Assembly (NCBI GenBank): GCA_021772565.1
Contig: JAJFLR010000082.1
Coordinates: 1 to 40,784 of the forward strand
Direction: 5' to 3'
DNA length: 40,784 bases
DNA from: Opitutales bacterium
GTDB lineage: Bacteria; Verrucomicrobiota; Verrucomicrobiia; Opitutales; JAJFLR01
Under the pieces are notes generated by a model. That model searched no databases, was not told where the DNA came from, and was given only the letters and a program-made list of their open reading frames with translations. Positions 27,492 to 35,630 of this stretch are shown here, in pieces; position 1 is the first letter of the stretch, and every line of letters begins with the position of its first letter. The position numbers were made by a program, and so were the translations under genes.

Positions 27492-27526
27492 TGTCATTGC
27501 GAGTCCACATGTGGGCGAAGCAATCC
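27492..27526 (+). repeat. CATTGCGA...GCAATC repeat inside the 5' end of a signal-peptide gene
   Basis: TGTCATTGCGAGTCCACATG continues as TGGGCGAAGCAATCC. The middle CCACATGTGG is a perfect palindrome, and the ATG inside it is the best start codon of the next gene. The same extended tail, GCGAAGCAATC(C/T)ATCACTAT, recurs at 28881. Confidence 0.75.
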
Positions 27527-28621
27527 ATCACTATCATTTTATTCTACTGCACATCATTCTTTTCCTCACTATCCGCCGCTGACAACCTCACACTACCATT
27601 CTGGCTGCAAACTCCATCTGATGTCGTGGCTCTGCAATTTGATGTTTCCGTCACAGAATCCTCCATAACACTTTCTGACCCGTCGCTTGAAGCTGGCGCT
27701 GTTTCACACACTATTCAATTTGCCGATATCGATACCGCGAAAAAACGCTATCTTATCTATTCACGTGATGGACATAGCTTGACAACCGGACGTTTTTTAG
27801 GAGTGGCTCTCAATATGAATCAATCCACTAATCTCGGTGATGTTCAAGTAACCATTTCCAGCCCCGAGTTTTCGGATGCTGATGGCAACTCAGTTTCAGC
27901 ACAAGTGCTGACACCGCCGATAGTCGTAATTGAACGCCCAAAATCATCACGCGGTTTTCGCAATACAGATGATGTTAAACTTGTCGCTGATGCCGCCGAT
28001 CCAGATGGTACAGTTTCAAAAGTTGAATTTTTTATCGACGAAACCAAAATAGCGGAAACAACAAGCGCTCCGCATCAAACCAACTGGACACCTGATGCCA
28101 ATGGCCGCTACACGCTGACGGCAGTTGCCACTGATGACAATGGTTTGACTAACACAACAACGGAAAAGCAAATACAAATATTTTCTCTCAATCAATTATC
28201 CACATTTCAGGAATTCAAAAACCTTTATTTCAGGGGCGAAACCAATATTCCCTCAATGACAGACCCAATGGTCGATCCGGACAACGATGGAATCATTAAC
28301 TTTTTGGAATACTTTCTCAATCTCGATCCATTTGAACCGGATAGTAAAAGTTTACCTGTCCCAAAAATTATTGATGAAGGAAATAACCGTTATCTCGTTT
28401 ATCGATTTACCAAATTAACTGCGCCATTTAATGTGACTCCACCGGACGTTATATTCAATGTGCAAAAATCGACCGATTTGGCTAACTGGAAAAATGTCTC
28501 TCCTATTCAAATGAAATTCTTCAGCAACAACGATGGCACCGAAGATGTTGAAGTAAAAATCCCGCTGCTAGAACAAAACGACAGCCAATCGTTTATTCGC
28601 ATAAATGTGCAGCAAAACTGA
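27509..28621 (+). CDS. Exported cohesin-like / Ig-like protein
   Basis: The chosen ATG at 27509 gives 370 residues and an ideal signal peptide, MWAKQSITIILFYCTSFFSS, cleaved near LSA-A; in-frame starts at 27431 or 27443 would add a repeat-encoded head before it. After cleavage, a beta-rich domain (VVALQFDVSVTESSITLS, later YLIYSRDGHSLTTGRFLGV) resembles cohesin modules. An Ig-like domain follows (DVKLVADAADPDGTVSKVEFFID to ATDDNGLTN). Then comes DPDNDGIINFLEYFLNLDPF, an Asp-rich calcium-loop-like motif, and a C-terminal domain starting LPVPKI. The same architecture recurs at 35.6-36.8 kb. Cohesin identity is by pattern only and needs a profile search. Confidence 0.7.
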   Translation: MWAKQSITIILFYCTSFFSSLSAADNLTLPFWLQTPSDVVALQFDVSVTESSITLSDPSLEAGAVSHTIQFADIDTAKKRYLIYSRDGHSLTTGRFLGVALNMNQSTNLGDVQVTISSPEFSDADGNSVSAQVLTPPIVVIERPKSSRGFRNTDDVKLVADAADPDGTVSKVEFFIDETKIAETTSAPHQTNWTPDANGRYTLTAVATDDNGLTNTTTEKQIQIFSLNQLSTFQEFKNLYFRGETNIPSMTDPMVDPDNDGIINFLEYFLNLDPFEPDSKSLPVPKIIDEGNNRYLVYRFTKLTAPFNVTPPDVIFNVQKSTDLANWKNVSPIQMKFFSNNDGTEDVEVKIPLLEQNDSQSFIRINVQQN

Positions 28622-28693
28622 GTAAAAATTGAATGATAAAAATGAAGCATACATGTTTGAATGACAAACCAAACGATTCTGAAAAGAGTCGAA

Positions 28694-28800
28694 GTGTAGG
28701 GCTTGATCTCACTGCCGTTGACTTAAGGACTTCTGGAATTGTAGGGCTTGACCTTGGTCAATGCCTGTTGAGTTGCCGTAATTACGCCAGTCGTGTTCCA
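28694..28800 (+). repeat. Two TGTAGGGCTTGA-type repeat units
   Basis: Units begin at 28694 (TGTAGGGCTTGATCTCACTG) and 28740 (TGTAGGGCTTGACCTTGGTC). The second has a small palindrome, TTGACCTTGGTCAA. The shared TGTAGGGC head links them to the elements at 25034 and 40694. Confidence 0.6.
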
Positions 28801-28804
28801 GCGT

Positions 28805-28838
28805 ATTGCTTTGTCGTTTCACTCCTCGCAAAGACAAT
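28805..28838 (-). repeat. CATTGCGA-type repeat, minus orientation
   Basis: On the minus strand it reads ATTGTCTTTGCGAGGAGTGA and ends ACAAAGCAAT. It faces the plus-strand copy 13 bases away, forming a large imperfect inverted pair. Confidence 0.65.
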
Positions 28839-28851
28839 CTTAAAATACACT

Positions 28852-28892
28852 TTGTCATTGCGAGTCCTGCTAAAAGCAGGGCGAAGCAATCT
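28852..28892 (+). repeat. CATTGCGA...GCAATC repeat with internal hairpin
   Basis: TTGTCATTGCGAG, then TCCTGCTAAAAGCAGGG (a 5-bp stem with a four-A loop), then CGAAGCAATCT. Confidence 0.75.
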
Positions 28893-28977
28893 ATCACTAT
28901 TGGAGGAGGAAATCGATTTCAAATCAGAGAATCCATATCTGAAGGAAACATCAGGAAATTTCACAAGTTAAATAAAA

Positions 28978-31900
28978 ATGAAACGGTTTTTTAAAAATAA
29001 CCCTACGACTAGTAATCAGTCATCAAATAAAAGACCGGTAATTCTCGATAACATCCTTATCAGGTGGAACGCGTTGTCCTCAACGCGTTTTCGTACGTGT
29101 AGCAACATCGTTCGTCAAACACTTAGCGCGTTAGGGATAACGCGCTCCACCATAAATTTTCCAATATCAAATAACCACTCTTTTATTCATAGACTGAGTA
29201 CTAGCGTCAAAACTAAATCTGGCAGGCTTAATCATTTAAAACAATATTTCTTTCTATCATTATTTGCTATCATATTTGCCGCAAATCTCGGCCACGCATT
29301 TCCACAAAAACTCGGTGATCTCGATGAGGACAATAAACCAACGGTTCGCGACCTGATTAAATTAATCAATCATGTTAACGGGACGACCCCGCTTCCAGAA
29401 AATATGCGAGGCTTTGCAGATATCAATAAAGATGGTAAAGCTGATCAGTCTGATGAAACAGCTATTATCGACGCTATACTCGGCTCAACAGAATTGCCGA
29501 AAGCTGAAGCAGGTTTGGTTACCGAGTTTTCTCCAAATAATGGAGAAAGAATGGTTGCCTTGAATCGCAAGGCTATTATTCGATTTGATCAAGAGATCAA
29601 TCCTGCCACAGTTACTGCTGACTCATTTTATCTGATTGCAAATGGTCAAAAAATTCCTGGGGGAATTCGTGTATCATCAACGAATAGATTTGCCACCTTT
29701 ATTCCAGATCAATCATGGCAGTCATCCACTGAAGTGCGATTGGTTGTAGAGGGTAATCTTATTCTGGGATCATTGGGCATTCCTTTGGATGCAAATAGTA
29801 ACGGATTACCTGGAGGAAGAGCCACAATGGATTTCAGAACTGTTCCCAATACACAAATATCAGGAACGGTGGTTTTCGGTTTTGTATATGCCAGTGAACC
29901 TGGACCATCAGGTGAAGATTTGCCTCTTGAAGGCGTTACCATTCGAGTGGACGGAATGGAAGAGTTGAACGCAGTCACGGACTCTACGGGTAAATTTACC
30001 TTAGTTGATGTGCCAGCACCGGAGTTTTATGTTCATGTCGACGGTTCCACGGTAAGCCACGTAAGCGGGCAAATCATATCGAATAATGGGTATTATCCCA
30101 ATGTCGGTAAACCCTTTCATAGTGTTCCGGGTCAAACAACTCAAATTGAATTGAATGGAGAACCCTTTAACATTTATTTACCGTTCATTCTCAACGAGGC
30201 AATACACGATATAACGCCAGGAGAATCTATGACGATTAAATTGCCTGATACTCAAATTGCCGATGATACTGATTTGGCATTAGTATCTCTAACGATTCCT
30301 GCCAACAGTCTTGTTGATGATGACGGTAGTCCTGGTACAACTGTAGGCATCTTTCGAGTCGATTCGGATCGCCTTCCTGCCCCGCTTCCAGATGGGCTTG
30401 AGCATAGTTTTGATATAACGATTCAAGCTGACGTAAGCAATTTCGATGTGCCAGCACCAATTACTTTTCCAAATGTTGATAAATTAGCACCGGGTGAAAA
30501 GACAATTCTGTTCTCTTTTGACCACCAGAAAGGCGAGTGGGTTGCAGTTGGAACTATGACTGTTTCCGAGGATGGACTAACTGTAGTTTCAGATAATGGA
30601 GTAGGTGTTCGTGCCCCTGGTTGGCATGGCCAACAGCCAGGAACAATACTAATCCCACCCCCTCCCTTACCACCATCACTATGCCCAATTCCAATGATAC
30701 TTAATCCAGAGTTATTAAATTGCTATGATAAGGTAATGGATGATTATACAGAAAATGTAACTCTATGCTTTATTGCAATTATATTTCCAAATGCAATGAT
30801 AACAATTCCATCGTGTATTCTAGGTGTTACCGGAAAGATGTTATTCGATAGACAGGACTGTTCAGACAGTCATACTCGTTGTACTATTCCAAGAAACCCT
30901 CGCTTATTTAACATAGCACCTATAAATCAGAATGTGTCTGTGGATGATGCAACGAGAGAAAAAATAGATCAAATTAATGTATTACTCAATGATATATCCA
31001 ATCTTACTTACCCATTTTCAATTAAAAACGAAGTAATATCCAAAGATGCAGAATTACAAATTAAAAATCTAACACAGCAGGCAGAAATGATAGCTAATGG
31101 GAACTTAGATTCATTTATCGAAAGTGTTAATATCGAACATGAATCTGTATTAGATGAAATAGAAGTCAATGCACCAGACTACCCAATATTATTTTTAGCA
31201 AATATTGTCGATAACGATAATGTTTTTCAAATACGAGGTAAAACTGAACCGTTTGGCCAGTATCAACTATTTATACAAAGAGACAGTAATGTATATATTA
31301 CATTCTATGATCCTATTAAAAATCAAATAGGTTTTGCTTCATCCTTTTTAAGGCAAAATACAGAATATGACTTCCCTCGTTTTATTCTTAGACCAGTTGG
31401 TAAATTATTAGACTTTGATAATGATAATTTAGTTGATATAGCGGAGTTAGTAATTGGCACAGATGCAAATAACCCAGATACTGACAACGATGGAATCAAA
31501 GATGGGGCAGAAGTTGAGCAAGGGCTTGACCCTCTAGATGACCGCGGATTCCCGACTGGTATCATTTCCAGTCTCCCGCTCATGGGAGAGGCGAAAGAAG
31601 TTGTAATTCAAGGTTCGATTCTGCAAGCAGAAGGGCAAACCGCATATATCGCAACCGGTTCACATGGCCTTGCAATTGTTGATTCTACCCAGTTCAACAA
31701 CCCTATTGTTCTTGGGCAATTGGATTTACCTGGTATCAATGTCGATGTAGCAGTTGAATCCAGGTTACAAATGGCAGTTCTTGCTGGGAGTACGGGAGGG
31801 CTGCATTTTGTAGATGTTAGCGATCCAATGCTTCCAACTCTAATCAAAACTATAAGTATCAACGCTAACCTTGTAGTAGTTTTGGAAGGCGTTGCATATG

Positions 31901-34197
31901 TTGCTGTCGGTTCGCAACTCCGTTCTTATGACATGGCCACAGGTGATAGACTGCAAACATTAATACTAGATGGTGTCGATCTTACCGGTTTAGCCTGTGA
32001 AGGACTCACTCTGTATTCAATGGATACCAACCGAATTCTAAGAGCCATAGACATCAGCGGCTTGGAAATGATTGAACTTGGTTCCGTTCAAATGCCGGAT
32101 GGAGGAGGGAGGCTGTTCGTTGGAAACGGAATTGCATACGCTGCTGCGACCAACAATAACCGAGGAGGCTTTGCAACAGCAGATGTTTCGATTCCCGATA
32201 ATATTGTGATTCTAAGCGGTTCTGATGTACCCTCTGGATTCGTCGCACCCAGAACACACATTGTTGCCAACGGCTCTGGGATTGGGATTCTGGTGGGCAG
32301 ACCAACGTTTGGCAACATCAATGCTTTCGACTTAATGGATCTTTCTGATCAAGAAAATACCGATTCCTTGTTGACACGAATCATTTTGCCGGCCCGGCCA
32401 AATAGTGTGACAATCGGTGGGGGTATCGCATTTGTCGCGAACGGCACGTCGGGACTCCAGATTGTGAATTATCTCTCCTTCGACAGCCAGGGACAAGCGC
32501 CTGATATTGTCGAGATCGATACGGCCTTTATCGATAAAGATTTAGATACGGAAGGTGTTCAGGCTGAAGAAGGAAAACGGATATCCATTGGTGCAATGCT
32601 GCATGATGATGTTCAAGTAAGAAACGTGGAATTTTTCGTTGATGGTGAATTAGTCGCTTCGGATGTAACATTTCCATTTGAACACCGAATGGTTGTACCG
32701 TTAATTGAACAACAAAATACGCTTACACTTTTAATCAACGCCATTGACACCGGAGGCAATGAAACATTTTCCAGTGAAGTTATAGTCGAAATTATAAAGG
32801 ATGCAACACCCCCAAGGATTAAACGAAAATCACCTCTACCTAATTCAGTATTAGGTAACGTTGATGAAGTGTCCGTTGCCTTTAGCGAATTAATGGATTT
32901 AACAACGCTAAGTTCATCATCAATATTTATTGAAGAGGCTGGCACAGACAAAAGGTTTGGCACTGATGACGATCAAACATTATCTGCAACGATTAACTGG
33001 AGAGAAGAAATATTCACTGCAACATTGGACTTCTCAAATGTCCTTACCGCTGGTTTTTACAGAGTAAATGCTACAGATTCCTTAACGGATTTAGCTGGTA
33101 ATCCTATAGAAGCGAGTGAGCAATGGACATTTCGCATATTTGATATTTCTGACGACAGAGACAACGATGGAGTTCCTGATGATGTTGAAACACTTCTCGG
33201 GCTCAATCCCGATGATCCCGACACTGACGGAAATGGAATCGTTGATGGTTTGGAAGATTTTGACAATGATGGTTTGGTCAACTTGCTTGAAATTTTAACA
33301 GAAAACGATCCAACAATCGGTGACAGCAATAACAATGGAATCATTGATGGAGAAGAAGATACTGACCGTGATGGCTTGAAAGACGTTGATGAGTTTTTGA
33401 TTCATAATACGGACTTTTTGAATCACGATACAGATAGAGACGGTTTCAATGATGGTGATGAATTTAATCATAAGTCAGACCCACTCGATCCCAATAGCTT
33501 ACCGCCGAACTTAGCTTCGGGGATAATGCTATCGGTCAACAATATATCTTTAGTTCAGGAAGGCATATTTATTGGATCGCCGATTAGCGTGCGCAATGAT
33601 TCGATACAAGGTGAGAGTGAATTTTCTGCGGCTGTATCTGTGTTTAATAAAAATCTGGTAATTAGTGATGGGCAGGCGTTTAGTGGAACAGTCAGTGTGC
33701 GTAACGAAGCTATTCAGGGAGACAACGAATTTTCCGGATTTGTTTCTGTGTTCAATAACCGTTTGGAGATTGATGAAATTGCAGGAACTCTAACCGTATT
33801 TAATAGAGGGTTGGTAATCGGCGATGGTATTGCTATCGGTGGGTCACTCAGTGTCTGGAATAATACTTTACAGGGCGACAGCGAATTTTCAGGGTCCTTT
33901 TCTATATTGAATAAAAACATGGTAGTTGACGATATTTCAGAAACGCTGACTGTATTTAATATAAGTCTGGTATTTGGTGACGGTTTTGTATTTGGCGGGC
34001 CACTCAGTGTGCAAAATCATGCTACTCAGGGTGACGATGAAATTTCGACGTCTCTCTCCGTTTTCAATCAAGAACTGGTAGTTGTCGATGGACAAGCGCT
34101 AGGAGAGACACTCAGTGTTGAAAATCAGGTAATACCGTATCTCAATGAAGGTGTTGTCCAAGGGGGCGTATTAAGTGTGGAAAATTTAAATGAATAA
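28978..34197 (+). CDS. Giant exported multidomain protein with dockerin
   Basis: The 1739-residue protein has its hydrophobic signal core at about 89-107 (YFFLSLFAIIFAANLGHA), after an unusually long head whose residues 29-58 are encoded by a dispersed inverted repeat. A dockerin follows at 112-171, with two complete 12-residue calcium loops: DLDEDNKPTVRD (114-125) and DINKDGKADQSD (148-159). Then come a Big_5-like Ig domain (182-288), a carboxypeptidase-regulatory-like beta domain (about 295-360), further beta regions, an Asp-rich calcium repeat (about 811-850), LVIVD-type beta-propeller repeats (about 860-1165), an Ig-like domain (1175-1275), a second Big_5-like domain (1276-1387) and TSP3-like Asp-rich repeats (1388-1505). 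The last 225 residues are a short (L/V)SVxN repeat array. No PEP-CTERM tail is present. No enzymatic domain is recognised. It may be a structural scaffold or adhesin. It lies between two cohesin-like proteins. Confidence 0.85.
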   Translation: MKRFFKNNPTTSNQSSNKRPVILDNILIRWNALSSTRFRTCSNIVRQTLSALGITRSTINFPISNNHSFIHRLSTSVKTKSGRLNHLKQYFFLSLFAIIFAANLGHAFPQKLGDLDEDNKPTVRDLIKLINHVNGTTPLPENMRGFADINKDGKADQSDETAIIDAILGSTELPKAEAGLVTEFSPNNGERMVALNRKAIIRFDQEINPATVTADSFYLIANGQKIPGGIRVSSTNRFATFIPDQSWQSSTEVRLVVEGNLILGSLGIPLDANSNGLPGGRATMDFRTVPNTQISGTVVFGFVYASEPGPSGEDLPLEGVTIRVDGMEELNAVTDSTGKFTLVDVPAPEFYVHVDGSTVSHVSGQIISNNGYYPNVGKPFHSVPGQTTQIELNGEPFNIYLPFILNEAIHDITPGESMTIKLPDTQIADDTDLALVSLTIPANSLVDDDGSPGTTVGIFRVDSDRLPAPLPDGLEHSFDITIQADVSNFDVPAPITFPNVDKLAPGEKTILFSFDHQKGEWVAVGTMTVSEDGLTVVSDNGVGVRAPGWHGQQPGTILIPPPPLPPSLCPIPMILNPELLNCYDKVMDDYTENVTLCFIAIIFPNAMITIPSCILGVTGKMLFDRQDCSDSHTRCTIPRNPRLFNIAPINQNVSVDDATREKIDQINVLLNDISNLTYPFSIKNEVISKDAELQIKNLTQQAEMIANGNLDSFIESVNIEHESVLDEIEVNAPDYPILFLANIVDNDNVFQIRGKTEPFGQYQLFIQRDSNVYITFYDPIKNQIGFASSFLRQNTEYDFPRFILRPVGKLLDFDNDNLVDIAELVIGTDANNPDTDNDGIKDGAEVEQGLDPLDDRGFPTGIISSLPLMGEAKEVVIQGSILQAEGQTAYIATGSHGLAIVDSTQFNNPIVLGQLDLPGINVDVAVESRLQMAVLAGSTGGLHFVDVSDPMLPTLIKTISINANLVVVLEGVAYVAVGSQLRSYDMATGDRLQTLILDGVDLTGLACEGLTLYSMDTNRILRAIDISGLEMIELGSVQMPDGGGRLFVGNGIAYAAATNNNRGGFATADVSIPDNIVILSGSDVPSGFVAPRTHIVANGSGIGILVGRPTFGNINAFDLMDLSDQENTDSLLTRIILPARPNSVTIGGGIAFVANGTSGLQIVNYLSFDSQGQAPDIVEIDTAFIDKDLDTEGVQAEEGKRISIGAMLHDDVQVRNVEFFVDGELVASDVTFPFEHRMVVPLIEQQNTLTLLINAIDTGGNETFSSEVIVEIIKDATPPRIKRKSPLPNSVLGNVDEVSVAFSELMDLTTLSSSSIFIEEAGTDKRFGTDDDQTLSATINWREEIFTATLDFSNVLTAGFYRVNATDSLTDLAGNPIEASEQWTFRIFDISDDRDNDGVPDDVETLLGLNPDDPDTDGNGIVDGLEDFDNDGLVNLLEILTENDPTIGDSNNNGIIDGEEDTDRDGLKDVDEFLIHNTDFLNHDTDRDGFNDGDEFNHKSDPLDPNSLPPNLASGIMLSVNNISLVQEGIFIGSPISVRNDSIQGESEFSAAVSVFNKNLVISDGQAFSGTVSVRNEAIQGDNEFSGFVSVFNNRLEIDEIAGTLTVFNRGLVIGDGIAIGGSLSVWNNTLQGDSEFSGSFSILNKNMVVDDISETLTVFNISLVFGDGFVFGGPLSVQNHATQGDDEISTSLSVFNQELVVVDGQALGETLSVENQVIPYLNEGVVQGGVLSVENLNE
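29063..29152 (+). repeat. 90-base inverted repeat inside the coding start of the giant protein
   Basis: The element starts GGTGGAACGCGTTGTCCTCA and ends AACGCGCTCCACCA. The two arms are inverted copies of about 27 bases with a few mismatches, and each arm is itself partly palindromic (AACGCGTTGTCCTCAACGCGTT pattern). It has no stop in the gene's frame and encodes residues 29-58. Confidence 0.8.
33523..34194 (+). repeat. Coding repeat array: thirteen (L/V)SVxN units
   Basis: The C terminus of the giant protein holds 13 units of 16-20 residues, each headed by a motif such as LSVNN, ISVRN, VSVFN, LTVFN, LSVWN or LSVEN. Tails alternate between a QGDxEFSG type and a (L)VIxDGxAxxG type, giving a higher-order pattern of two or three units. 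At DNA level the units are diverged, so the array is old rather than a recent expansion. The regular beta pattern suggests a beta-solenoid or stalk. Confidence 0.75.
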
Positions 34198-34234
34198 TCT
34201 ATAACATCAATATTAATATTAACTAATTAAAATC

Positions 34235-35488
34235 ATGAATAAAATAAGTAATAAATATCCAATCAACCAATTAAAATGGGGATTAAATCTACTGATTATA
34301 ACCGCAATGTGTAACGTGACCAATGCCCAAAACTTTGACAGTGGCTCAGATGGTTCGGACGGTGAACTAAGTCTTTCAAGTACGGACGCAGAGCCGATTG
34401 TTTTTGATCCAGGTTCATATGAGCCTCCATTAGATGCCGATGGGGATGGCGTATTTCATTTTACAACAATAACGATTGCTGAAGGTACAACTGTTCGTTT
34501 GATTGGAAGTCAGCCCATTATCTGGCTTGCTTCGGGGGATGTGACTATTGATGGGACGCTTGATTTAAGTGGGCAAGATGGAGGTGGTAGCGATGTTATA
34601 GCCCTACCCGGCGCAGGTGGTTTCAGTGGGGGACGTGGAAATAATCCGCCAAATGCCGCACAAAATGGTAATGGACCCGGAGGTGGTCTTTTTCTTGGAA
34701 GAGCAGGTGGAGGGGCAGGACATGCTCAAAATGGTTTAGATGGAATTACTGATTCTCATGGAACTGCCTATGGAAATCCATTCTTACTTCCATTGTGGGG
34801 TGGCTCTGGTGGCTCTGGTGGTGGAGAAACCGCAAATATTGGTGGAAGTGGAGGGGCTGGTGGAGGCGCTATATTGATTGCCAGCAACAAAATTATTACT
34901 GTGAATGGCAGTATTAATGCAAATGGTGGTAATGGTGGTGAAGGTGTTATTGAAAATGATAATGGAGGCGGTGGAAGTGGAGGAAGTATTCGCTTGATTG
35001 CTTCGCAAATTAGCGGTAGTGATACTGGTAGCATAACCGCAATGGGTGGTAAAATTAGTTCATCTGGAGATGGATCAATCGGTCGAGTAAGACTGGAAAG
35101 CTTTTACACTAGTTTTAACGGTATAGTTAATCCGGTAACTTTTTCGACACCAGGACTGGTTTTTCTTCCAGCTGATGCGACTCCAATCAGGGTAGTCAGT
35201 ATCGGCGGTGATCCAGTACCGGCAACTACTACCGGTAGCTTTAGACCAGCTGATGTCACCATAAATAAAGCGGGAGAAGTGGACATTGAAATTGAAGCAA
35301 AAAATGTGCCGGTCGGAACTGTTGTCAACCTGAATCTCTGGAATGAAACAGTGGGAAATATTAAAGTTGATTCAACCCCTCTGACTGGAGAATTTGAAAA
35401 ATCAACTGCAACAGCAAAAGCGACAATTCCTCACGGGTTTTCCAGATTTCTAATCGAAGCGAAATGGGATACGGGGAGTGGGGAATGA
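34235..35488 (+). CDS. Exported glycine-rich beta-repeat protein
   Basis: The 417-residue protein has a signal peptide (about 1-31, hydrophobic WGLNLLIITAMCNVTNA). The N-terminal region (TTITIAEGTTVRLIG, IIWLASGDVTIDGTLDLSGQ) reads like rungs of a right-handed beta helix. The middle (about 120-270) is very glycine-rich, with GGSGGSGGGE, GGSGGAGGGAILIASNKI and GGGGSGGSIRLIA. A beta-sandwich-like C-terminal domain follows. No catalytic motif or sorting tail is seen. It lies 37 bases after the giant protein gene and probably shares its transcript. It is likely a surface or matrix protein. Confidence 0.75.
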   Translation: MNKISNKYPINQLKWGLNLLIITAMCNVTNAQNFDSGSDGSDGELSLSSTDAEPIVFDPGSYEPPLDADGDGVFHFTTITIAEGTTVRLIGSQPIIWLASGDVTIDGTLDLSGQDGGGSDVIALPGAGGFSGGRGNNPPNAAQNGNGPGGGLFLGRAGGGAGHAQNGLDGITDSHGTAYGNPFLLPLWGGSGGSGGGETANIGGSGGAGGGAILIASNKIITVNGSINANGGNGGEGVIENDNGGGGSGGSIRLIASQISGSDTGSITAMGGKISSSGDGSIGRVRLESFYTSFNGIVNPVTFSTPGLVFLPADATPIRVVSIGGDPVPATTTGSFRPADVTINKAGEVDIEIEAKNVPVGTVVNLNLWNETVGNIKVDSTPLTGEFEKSTATAKATIPHGFSRFLIEAKWDTGSGE

Positions 35489-35490
35489 AT

Positions 35491-35608
35491 TTAGTACCGA
35501 GGAATGCAATGACGACATTCTTTATAGTGAATGGTGAATTAAGATTTATACCGAGCCCAATGGGCGACATACTTCAATTAGTACCGATGAGTAAAATGAC
35601 AACATCTT
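35491..35608 (+). repeat. Three degenerate ACCGA...GACAT units between exported-protein genes
   Basis: Units at 35491-35522 (TTAGTACCGAGGAATGCAAT then GACGACATTCTT), 35546-35574 (TTATACCGAGCCCAATGGGC then GACATACTT) and 35578-35608 (TTAGTACCGATGAGTAAAAT then GACAACATCTT) share ends and differ in the middle. The middle is hairpin-forming in units 1 and 2. They fill most of the 142-base gap. Confidence 0.6.
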
Positions 35609-35630
35609 ACAATTTGAAAATTGAAATAGA

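Larger units (their letters stand above)
28622..28977. other. Gene-free repeat cluster
   Basis: Nearly the whole gap consists of repeats: two TGTAGGGCTTGA units and a back-to-back pair of CATTGCGA repeats. Reading frames across it on both strands (for example 28633-28971) contain repeat-derived sequence and are judged spurious. Confidence 0.65.

Noticed and set aside
191-28892. A CRISPR array made of the CATTGCGA repeats
   Set aside because: Copies are scattered, in both orientations, with variable middles and no regular spacers; no cas genes are present.
28633-28971. 112-codon reading frame between the 27.5-kb gene and the giant gene
   Set aside because: It spans four repeat copies; its sequence is repeat-derived and overlapping frames exist on both strands.
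35361-35570. Minus-strand frame across the end of the glycine-rich gene
   Set aside because: It is a shadow of the plus-strand gene and of the local repeat units, with no start context.
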